Below are positions 15,673 through 20,582 of a DNA stretch of 20,582 nucleotides, piece by piece. Source of the stretch: a virus. The stretch's first letter is position 1. Each line of letters opens with the position of its first letter. The translations under genes and the position numbers were made by a program. The stretch covers positions 99,824 through 120,405 of the IMG/VR virus record IMGVR_UViG_3300030085_004215; one strand, 5' to 3'. The notes below the pieces were generated by a model that worked only from the letters and a program-made list of their open reading frames with translations, was not told the origin of the DNA and searched no databases.

Positions 15673-16002
15673 TTTAAATAAAATTGGTAATTGATATCTA
15701 ACTTTAACTGGTCTACCATTTTGTTTAGCAGGTTCAAATCTAATAGCTAATACTCTATCGATAATCGCATTGTTAAATTGTGTATTAAATGTATCTACAA
15801 TTTGTGGATTTACAACATCTCCTTCTTCATCAACAAAAAAACTAACAACTACTTTTCCTTTTATAGTTGAAGTATCTCTGGTTGGTAGGTGGTGATAATC
15901 TAATGTAAATGGTGTTTTGATTTTAGGTTGTTGGTTCTCACCGTATGGTGAATCTTGGGCAACCAACAGGCCCATTAATAGTAAACAAAAAAGTCGCTTC
16001 AC
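15670..16002 (-). CDS. TonB C-terminal domain protein
   Basis: A 110-residue protein with an N-terminal hydrophobic signal or anchor (MKRLFCLLLMGLLVAQ) and a TonB C-terminal domain over about 45-110: KGKVVVSFFVDEEGDVVNP, then an AIIDRVLAIRFEPAKQNGRPV segment that carries the family's R-F-x-PA-x-x-x-G-x-P-V pattern. TonB proteins carry proton-motive energy from ExbB-ExbD to outer-membrane receptors. This one lacks the usual proline-rich spacer needed to span the periplasm, so it may be a periplasmic TonB-C protein rather than a working transducer. I chose the GTG at 16002 because GGAG lies 7 bases upstream and the signal peptide begins there; the longer frame to 16062 has no such site. It may work with the receptor at 5444-8197. 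Confidence 0.82.
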   Translation of the reverse strand: MKRLFCLLLMGLLVAQDSPYGENQQPKIKTPFTLDYHHLPTRDTSTIKGKVVVSFFVDEEGDVVNPQIVDTFNTQFNNAIIDRVLAIRFEPAKQNGRPVKVRYQLPILFK

Positions 16003-16115
16003 TTTTGTTCTCCGAGATTTATATGATTGAAGTTTAACACAAGAAAGTCCATAAACTTTCAACCATAAGTATAAATTAAAATTAAAAAAATAAGGTTTTT
16101 TTTGTTAGAATTTTA

Positions 16116-16718
16116 TTAGATTCTGTTTATTTTGGATTCAAGTTGAGATATTAAGGTATTTATCCTTTCCAGTTTAGGATTATTAGGATTTTCTTTTAAA
16201 ATCTTGTCTCTTTTTATCATCAACTTACCATATGCTTTTTGTAAGTCTATTAGAGCAAGTCCTTTCATACTTCTTCTGTAATATAAATGTTCAAGTGCTT
16301 CATCTTCTGCTTCTGCTCCACGAACACCAGCAACTGCTGTTATGGTTTCAACCTCACCATATACATCTGTGACATCTTGAATTTCTTCCCATACCGTATT
16401 TTCCCACATAGCATCTAAATCTAAATTATCTATCTCTGCTAATGCTTCTTGTGTATCTATACTATCTTGAATTGCTTTTTCTCTTTGTTGTCTTTTTCTT
16501 TTTTCAGCAAACTCTCTATCTAAGTTTACAGAAAGAATTGAATCACATTCAGATAACCATCCACCATAACCTTTCCAAGCAGGCGAACCTTTGTAATCTC
16601 TGTATTCTGTGTCATCACAATCTTGTCCGTAAGCAACACCTCGTTTGAACTCTGATGTTCTTTTGATGTCTTGAGAATATATAACACTTAATAATAAGAC
16701 AAGTGTTAAATATTTCAT
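16116..16718 (-). CDS. Secreted helical protein of unknown function
   Basis: A 200-residue protein with a clear signal peptide (MKYLTLVLLLSVIYSQ) and no lipobox. The mature part holds two cysteines (in QDCDD and SECDS) that could form a disulfide, then a charged helical stretch (REFAEKRKRQQREKAIQDS) and a C-terminal helical segment of coiled-coil type. I do not recognise a family. The ATG overlaps the stop of the upstream membrane protein by four bases (ATGA), so the two are probably co-translated and may act together in the periplasm. Confidence 0.7.
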   Translation of the reverse strand: MKYLTLVLLLSVIYSQDIKRTSEFKRGVAYGQDCDDTEYRDYKGSPAWKGYGGWLSECDSILSVNLDREFAEKRKRQQREKAIQDSIDTQEALAEIDNLDLDAMWENTVWEEIQDVTDVYGEVETITAVAGVRGAEAEDEALEHLYYRRSMKGLALIDLQKAYGKLMIKRDKILKENPNNPKLERINTLISQLESKINRI

Positions 16719-17182
16719 AATATGTCAATTTCTATATTTAAATTTCGTGTAGGACTTTTGTCGTAATCTGTACCGACTATTATTTGATATTCACCAGGTG
16801 GTATTTTACTTGACCATTCTGTTCGATATAGTTTCCACACATAGGTTTCTATTCTTTCTTTATTTTTATACGGGTCTAAAGATAATGGTGAAGCATGTAC
16901 TCTTTTACCTTGTGAATTTATCATGTATAAACGAGTATTTTCTTTTTGAACTTTATAACGAATCTTTACACAATCACCACCATTTATATCTGTGGTTTGC
17001 CATGCCTGTAATGGATATTGATTGAAAGTATCCATCTTTGGTTCTGAACTTACTATTGATGGTTCATCGTAATCGTAGAAAAAAACAAATCCTAAAACAA
17101 AACATATAAGAGCTATTAGAATCATCTCTAATAGCTCTTCACTTTGAGTCTTATAATTATTTTGTTTAGCCCACATAGTCAT
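16715..17182 (-). CDS. Membrane-anchored protein with beta-rich extracytoplasmic domain
   Basis: A 155-residue protein with one N-terminal membrane helix (about 19-36) and a C-terminal domain of about 115 residues predicted to be beta-rich, with GDCVKIRYKV, TRLYMINSQGKRV and PPGEYQIIVGTDY. The last resembles strands of immunoglobulin-like or FlgD-like sandwiches, but the family is not recognised. AAGGA lies 5 bases before the ATG at 17182. It follows the pilin gene after a stem-loop and overlaps the secreted protein gene by four bases. Its position suggests an envelope role alongside the pilin-like proteins. Confidence 0.7.
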   Translation of the reverse strand: MTMWAKQNNYKTQSEELLEMILIALICFVLGFVFFYDYDEPSIVSSEPKMDTFNQYPLQAWQTTDINGGDCVKIRYKVQKENTRLYMINSQGKRVHASPLSLDPYKNKERIETYVWKLYRTEWSSKIPPGEYQIIVGTDYDKSPTRNLNIEIDIL

Positions 17183-17200
17183 AGTCTTCCTTTTAATAAA

Positions 17201-17226
17201 TAGGGGATTAGGATGTTAATCCCCTA
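17201..17226 (-). terminator. Stem-loop after the pilin gene, probable terminator or attenuator
   Basis: A 10-base-pair perfect stem, TAGGGGATTA with TAATCCCCTA, closes a 6-base loop five bases after the pilin stop codon. The following minus-strand bases (TTTATT) form only a weak U tract, so partial termination or mRNA 3'-end protection is likely. Confidence 0.6.
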
Positions 17227-17230
17227 ATCA

Positions 17231-17668
17231 TTATTGTACTAACAGTTCTGGAGATTCAGCCAATTCAAAAGTAGTAGAATCGTAAGTGTAATACCATATC
17301 TCATCATTTCTTCTGAAATGATATAGTCTACCCTCACCATCACTTTCGATATTATATTGCCACTCACCATCTGTATCAGGCACACCTAATATAAGATTAA
17401 GAGTCACATTACGACTTCTACCAATAACACTTAATGGATTATAAGGCCAAGCTTCAAGACCTGTTCTGAGTAACTCCTCAGAAGCGTGTTCTTCAAGACC
17501 AGCCCACACCATATCAGCGAATGCCTTCTCTGCCGATGCTTCCGCATTATCCACGGTCTCTTGGTATCTCGGTATAGCAACAGCTGCCAAGATTCCCAAT
17601 ATGATTGTAACCATTACTAATTCAATCAATGTGAAACCCTTAGATGTGTTTTTGATTATGTTCTTCAT
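17231..17668 (-). CDS. Type IV pilin / pseudopilin
   Basis: A 145-residue protein with a textbook class III signal: a short basic leader, then G11 followed by FTLIELVMVTIILGILAAVA. Prepilin peptidase would cut after G11, giving a mature N-terminal Phe and the invariant Glu at position 5 (E16). The hydrophobic helix (12-33) anchors and polymerises the subunit. The remaining domain has no cysteines and a beta-rich C-terminus (GRLYHFRRNDEIWYYTYD). AAGGAA lies five bases before the ATG. Assembly would need host PilB, PilC and PilD, as no such genes are in the window. It could be a pilus subunit or a type II secretion pseudopilin. Confidence 0.9.
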   Translation of the reverse strand: MKNIIKNTSKGFTLIELVMVTIILGILAAVAIPRYQETVDNAEASAEKAFADMVWAGLEEHASEELLRTGLEAWPYNPLSVIGRSRNVTLNLILGVPDTDGEWQYNIESDGEGRLYHFRRNDEIWYYTYDSTTFELAESPELLVQ

Positions 17669-17700
17669 TTTGTTTCCTTCCTGGACTTTTTGTCCGTTGA

Positions 17701-18348
17701 TTATGGTACTAAAGTTTTGTTTAATTTAGCTGGATTTTCAGTATCTATCACGACCATTACAGGTGCCTGAGCATCTGTTCCACTACCACTTCCTGGTATT
17801 ACTAAGTAAGCATATGAACCATCCTGAAATGGTGATTCAATACCTTGATTACCAAAGTCTTTTTTGAAATCAAGAGCACCAACTTCTTGTCCACCATCAA
17901 AGTCTACGGATGTTTCAAGGTTCATCCAACCACCTTGTAGTGCATCATCATCATCAACTGCAGATGAGAATATGTAGACAAACTCACTTAAGTCATCTTC
18001 ATAAGAAGCTTTTTGTTCTAAGATAGTTTCAATGTATGCCTCAAGTGTCTCATCAGTTAGAGCACCTTCTGCTAAATCAATACCACCTACAGCAACATCG
18101 TATTTCTCTTGACCAGGAAAACGACCTTTACCTTCTTCAGATAGTGTTTGGTTGTAATAATTGTTAGCAACAGTAAGAATCTTATCGATGTTAGCGATAG
18201 TCTTTTTCTCTTTTGCACCAGCTCCAACTTGTCCAAACTTTGGAGCAGCCGTAGTTGCTAGGGTTGCCATCATAGCCGTAGTAACAGCGAATTCAGCAAG
18301 TGAATTACCTTTACGACTCTTTAATTTTTTTCTAAGTTTCTCGAACAT
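17701..18348 (-). CDS. Type IV pilin-like protein with atypical G|N signal
   Basis: A 215-residue protein with a basic leader (KLRKKLKSRKG) followed by NSLAEFAVTTAMMATLATTA. If cut after G14, the mature protein has Asn at position 1 and Glu at position 5 (E19), the pilin hallmark, although the hydrophobic helix is richer in Ala and Thr than usual. The remainder is acidic, with a DDDD run and a C-terminal beta-rich segment (YAYLVIPGSGSG, APVMVVIDTEN). AGGAG lies 7 bases before the ATG. It directly precedes the classical pilin gene, so the pair may encode major and minor subunits. The pilin reading is inferred from the N-terminus and the neighbour. Confidence 0.75.
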   Translation of the reverse strand: MFEKLRKKLKSRKGNSLAEFAVTTAMMATLATTAAPKFGQVGAGAKEKKTIANIDKILTVANNYYNQTLSEEGKGRFPGQEKYDVAVGGIDLAEGALTDETLEAYIETILEQKASYEDDLSEFVYIFSSAVDDDDALQGGWMNLETSVDFDGGQEVGALDFKKDFGNQGIESPFQDGSYAYLVIPGSGSGTDAQAPVMVVIDTENPAKLNKTLVP

Positions 18349-18374
18349 TTCAGTTCTCCTAATTGTTATTGTTA

Positions 18375-18397
18375 CTTATATAGTACAATAACTGTAC
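18375..18397 (-). promoter_or_regulatory. Palindrome and TATA-like box upstream of the pilin pair
   Basis: A perfect inverted repeat, GTACA-N5-TGTAC (18383-18397), abuts TATATAAG (18382-18375) on the minus strand, about 27 bases before the pilin-like start. The box resembles phage late (TATAAATA) or host -10 elements, and the palindrome could be an operator. No good -35 box is visible. Confidence 0.35.
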
Positions 18398-18460
18398 CAA
18401 AGTGGTCGATTTTTAGAATTTTTTTTTCTGTGTTGATATTGTTGAACTTAGAGAGGTGCG

Positions 18461-18489
18461 AAAAAAAACCCCACAAAAAGTGAGGTTTT
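18461..18489 (-). terminator. Rho-independent terminator after the thioredoxin-fold gene
   Basis: On the minus strand AAAACCTCAC (18489-18480) pairs with GTGGGGTTTT (18474-18465) through ten pairs, one of them U-G, around a T5 loop, and runs into a T8 tract (18468-18461). It ends the transcript that begins upstream with the lipoprotein and beta-barrel genes. The pilin genes therefore need their own promoter. Confidence 0.88.
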
Positions 18490-18529
18490 CAAAATGTTAC
18501 AGTGTAACAAAACTAAACAAGGTGTATCA

Positions 18530-18904
18530 TTAGAATACATCTTCGGCTAGGACATCATCAATAGCACCTTTTACATCCTTATTATCGATATCTAATTCTC
18601 CATCCATATCAGCTTTCCATGTTTCTTTCTTACTACCATCATAGAATAAAGCCATGGACGGAAAGTTTCTGAATCTAAGTTTTTTTGTTACCTTTGGTGC
18701 TTCTTCACTTTTAATGTAAATGATTTCGGCATCTTGATATCCTTTTACACCCTTTACAATATCTTTGTCAAATGGTTGTTCTTGCCATTCTGATGTAAAT
18801 ACAGCAACTACAACTCCACCATTTATTTCTGATTTAAAATTCTTATCATTTATCTGACTAAAACCTACAGATAGAAATAATAATAAACCTAATAACTTTC
18901 TCAT
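18530..18904 (-). CDS. Secreted thioredoxin-fold protein without the CxxC active site
   Basis: A 124-residue protein with a signal peptide (MRKLLGLLLFLSVGFSQ) and a thioredoxin-like domain: a VVVAVFTSEW strand and turn, a helix, a DAEIIYIKSEEAP strand, and RFRNFPSMALFYDG containing the cis-proline (P82) of the fold. Where thioredoxins have WCGPC, this protein has W40-Q-E-Q-P, so both redox cysteines are missing and it cannot be a disulfide reductase. It is more likely a binding or chaperone-like protein in the periplasm. I chose the ATG at 18904, because AGGAG lies 7 bases upstream and overlaps the stop of the preceding gene. The longer frame to 18937 adds a basic tail before the signal peptide. 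Confidence 0.8.
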   Translation of the reverse strand: MRKLLGLLLFLSVGFSQINDKNFKSEINGGVVVAVFTSEWQEQPFDKDIVKGVKGYQDAEIIYIKSEEAPKVTKKLRFRNFPSMALFYDGSKKETWKADMDGELDIDNKDVKGAIDDVLAEDVF

Positions 18905-18914
18905 ATTACGACTC

Positions 18915-19574
18915 CTACTTGTCTTTCTTCTTAGCAACTTCTACTCTAAGATTAGATACTAACTTCTCTAATTCTTCAATTTTTTCTTCAAACTCATCTA
19001 TATAATCATAGACCTCATCCATGTCTTTTTGTAGTCCACCAACTTGTGTTTTGTATTGTTCGTAGGAACGAGGCCAGTTATGACCATCGGGTTTGGATGG
19101 ATACTCATCACCAAATATAGATTCAATAGATGGTGGTTCAGGTAAGTTCTTTGCTTCTTCTATTTCTGCTAACAACATATAATAACCACCAACACCTGCT
19201 GATATAATACCAACTAAAGCAACGATAGTCTGTATAGACATCGTGAACTTTGTACCCATAACTTTATCTTCTGATATCTCTACAGGTTCTTCTTTTTTCG
19301 GTTCTACTGGTGGTATATCCTTTACCTCAGGTTTTATTTCTATGGGTTCTTTATGAATCTCTTCGTGTTTTTCCTCGTGTTGTTTTGTATCTGTTGAAGA
19401 GTTCATCAAAGCATCTGTAATATCTTCAAATGTACAGAAGTTCATCTCAACAAGGATTTCACCAATAGTCCCTTTGTTACCTTTAACTTGTGCTTGTAAG
19501 GCTTTGCTTAGTTGTCTCTTTGTAATGATATCCTCATCACATAATAGTTGTCCTAATTTGACACCATCACTCAC
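18915..19574 (-). CDS. Membrane protein with MshEN-like (secretion ATPase N-terminal) domain and coiled coil
   Basis: A 219-residue protein. Residues 5-56 (KLGQLLCDEDIITKRQLSKAL, then GEILVEMNFCTFEDITDAL) resemble the N-terminal domain of type II secretion or type IV pilus ATPases (GspE/PilB/MshE), which in some members binds cyclic di-GMP. There is no ATPase domain. A Pro/Glu-rich linker (about 60-105), one membrane helix (about 111-136), and a C-terminal acidic region with a probable coiled coil (178-215) follow. The start is a GTG sharing one base with the upstream stop, with AAGGGG 7 bases before it. Its nearness to two pilin genes suggests a link to the pilus machinery, as inference. The segment match is by eye. 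Confidence 0.7.
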   Translation of the reverse strand: MSDGVKLGQLLCDEDIITKRQLSKALQAQVKGNKGTIGEILVEMNFCTFEDITDALMNSSTDTKQHEEKHEEIHKEPIEIKPEVKDIPPVEPKKEEPVEISEDKVMGTKFTMSIQTIVALVGIISAGVGGYYMLLAEIEEAKNLPEPPSIESIFGDEYPSKPDGHNWPRSYEQYKTQVGGLQKDMDEVYDYIDEFEEKIEELEKLVSNLRVEVAKKKDK

Positions 19575-20155
19575 TAATACACCCCTTGATAAAATGTAGC
19601 CTCAGGATCTGTACCTACTTCCAAGTTATCAAATATTATTATACCATGTTGCATTTCATCTCTGTAAGGATTGAAGAAGTATCCATCAGCTATACCACTT
19701 ACAAGACCATCTTCATACTTACTAATCGATGCTTGTGAGAACTCTGTGTAATCAGATAGTCCTACAATCTCTAATGTAATTCTACCACTTGTTGTTTGTA
19801 GTAGTAATGAATCCATTTGTGTACCACCTAAGTATAGTTTCTCATCTATCGGTTGTCCATTATCAGCTCCATTGTTGTCATACATAATCAGAGCATAATG
19901 TTCCTTTTCAGGTGTAACCCTACCATCTTCTCTTTGAAAGTGAAGTACGAATATCTTTTTTATAGAACCATCATCTTGTACTTCAGAAGCTCCGTATGTA
20001 GTTATACTCTCGTAGTATTCACGAGCTATAATCTCTGAACCATTGACGAACATTTGAATATTCTCTACTAATGGTTCTTCTATTCTATCGTCCTCACAAC
20101 TCGGCATCAAAAACATTGTTGACAACAATATTAATCCACAAATTGTCCTTACCAT
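19574..20155 (-). CDS. Outer- or inner-membrane lipoprotein of unknown function
   Basis: A 193-residue protein with a lipoprotein signal (MVRTICGLILLSTMFLMPSC), in which C20 would be lipidated, followed by acidic residues (EDDRIEEP). The mature part is beta-rich and reads like a secreted sandwich domain (VENIQMFVNGSEI, HYALIMYDNNGADNGQPI, GRITLEIVGLSDY). I do not recognise a family. The open frame extends to 20221, but AGAGG lies 8 bases before the ATG at 20155 and the signal peptide begins there, so the shorter form is preferred. The stop overlaps the next gene's GTG by one base. Confidence 0.75.
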   Translation of the reverse strand: MVRTICGLILLSTMFLMPSCEDDRIEEPLVENIQMFVNGSEIIAREYYESITTYGASEVQDDGSIKKIFVLHFQREDGRVTPEKEHYALIMYDNNGADNGQPIDEKLYLGGTQMDSLLLQTTSGRITLEIVGLSDYTEFSQASISKYEDGLVSGIADGYFFNPYRDEMQHGIIIFDNLEVGTDPEATFYQGVY

Positions 20156-20180
20156 ATTATATACCTCTTCTTGATTCATT

Positions 20181-20231
20181 TTAACACCCACATCCACAAT
20201 CACAACAATTACAGCAATCACATTTCTTCAT
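20181..20231 (-). CDS. Cysteine-rich 16-residue peptide
   Basis: A very short open frame, ATG at 20231 to TAA at 20181, encodes MKKCDCCNCCDCGCGC: eight cysteines in 16 residues, at positions 4, 6, 7, 9, 10, 12, 14 and 16. AGGAG lies 6 bases before the ATG, as good a ribosome binding site as any gene here has, and the frame fits neatly between the beta-barrel and lipoprotein genes. The composition suggests a tiny metallothionein-like metal-binding peptide, or a scaffold modified after translation. It could be a chance frame; the ribosome binding site and composition argue against that. Confidence 0.6.
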   Translation of the reverse strand: MKKCDCCNCCDCGCGC

Positions 20232-20244
20232 TATTTTCTCCTAT

Positions 20245-20582
20245 TTACCAACCTACAAACTGATAGTTCATACCAAACTTAATGTCGTATGCTGGTCGTT
20301 CCCAATAATACAAGTATCTACCCTCAGTAAATACACCTAAATTATCTTTTATCTTTACACCAAAGATAGCACCAAAGTCATAATCATTCCAATCATGCCA
20401 CATCGGCTCCATGAACATAAAGTCACTAGCTTCTTTACCTTCTTCTAAATGAGTTTGATAATGAGCAGCGTTGTGATAAGCATGGTCGGTGTGTCCATAA
20501 TGTATTGGTAACCAATTACCCCATGTATGTATCCACCAATTCTCATCATAATGATAAAAGTCAATTCCTAATACCAAAGAAG
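20245..20582 (-). CDS. Outer-membrane beta-barrel protein, C-terminal part (runs off window edge)
   Basis: About 112 C-terminal residues of a protein whose 5' end lies outside the window; the frame is open to base 20582. The end shows alternating strands (FGAIFGVKIKDNLGVF, GRYLYYWERPAYDIKFGM) and terminates in NYQFVGW, the aromatic ending of an outer-membrane barrel. The earlier part is strikingly rich in His and Trp (WWIHTWGNWLPIHYGH, then DHAYHNAAHYQTH), which may be a metal-binding or extracellular loop. The substrate and family are unknown. It precedes the Cys-rich peptide gene by 13 bases, so the two are probably co-transcribed. Confidence 0.7.
   Translation of the reverse strand, partial: SLVLGIDFYHYDENWWIHTWGNWLPIHYGHTDHAYHNAAHYQTHLEEGKEASDFMFMEPMWHDWNDYDFGAIFGVKIKDNLGVFTEGRYLYYWERPAYDIKFGMNYQFVGW

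Noticed and set aside
15509-15694. Plus-strand open frame of 61 codons
   Set aside because: It runs antisense across the structured RNA and the poly-T tract, its C-terminus is low-complexity Phe/Tyr from the T runs, and it has no ribosome binding site.
1-20582. Window as host chromosome or prophage-free bacterial DNA
   Set aside because: Six T4-type replication genes occur together, all on one strand and tightly packed; the host-like genes lie both between and beside them. Misassembly cannot be excluded without reads.
1-20582. CRISPR arrays, insertion sequences, tRNA genes and attachment sites
   Set aside because: No regularly spaced repeats, transposase genes, cloverleaf-forming sequences or duplicated flanks were seen.

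Overview
This window reads as part of a large T4-like (Caudoviricetes) phage genome from an AT-rich, probably marine source. Every gene I can support lies on the minus strand, so transcription runs from high to low coordinates. The phage assignment rests on a near-complete T4-type replication and recombination set: gp32 single-strand binding protein, UvsX recombinase, RNase H/flap nuclease, gp41-type helicase, family B DNA polymerase (gp43) and sliding clamp (gp45). An adenosylcobalamin-dependent ribonucleotide reductase and a tandem pair of methyltransferases accompany it. No capsid, tail or terminase gene is in the window.

Layout in transcription order. (1) 20.58-15.67 kb is an accessory block of envelope or exported proteins: the end of a beta-barrel protein, a 16-residue peptide that is half cysteine, a lipoprotein, a membrane protein with a secretion-ATPase N-terminal-like (MshEN-like) domain, a secreted thioredoxin-fold protein without the CxxC, two type IV pilin-like proteins, a membrane-anchored protein, a secreted protein and a TonB C-terminal domain protein. 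(2) 15.61-15.09 kb has no gene but folds into many strong stems and ends in an intrinsic terminator; I read it as a large structured non-coding RNA of no family I recognise. (3) 14.97-10.41 kb holds gp32, UvsX, the flap nuclease, a small basic protein and the helicase, tightly packed. (4) 10.29-5.44 kb holds the class II ribonucleotide reductase followed by a full-length TonB-dependent receptor, with an H-type pseudoknot between them and a perfect terminator after the receptor. (5) From a good sigma70-type promoter near 5.36 kb, a unit runs through a small acidic protein, DNA polymerase, clamp and two paralogous methyltransferases, the second cut by the window edge.

The host is probably a diderm of the Bacteroidota/Marinimicrobia (FCB) kind. 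This is inference from the carboxypeptidase-regulatory-like N-terminal domain of the receptor, from TonB-C and pilin proteins with host-style export signals, and from four signal peptides ending in SQ or AQ. The most striking feature is how much host-envelope machinery sits inside a phage replication region. A testable idea is that the TonB-dependent receptor and TonB-C protein support nutrient uptake during infection, possibly cobalamin for the phage's own B12-dependent reductase. The pilins and MshEN-like protein may modify or mimic host pili.
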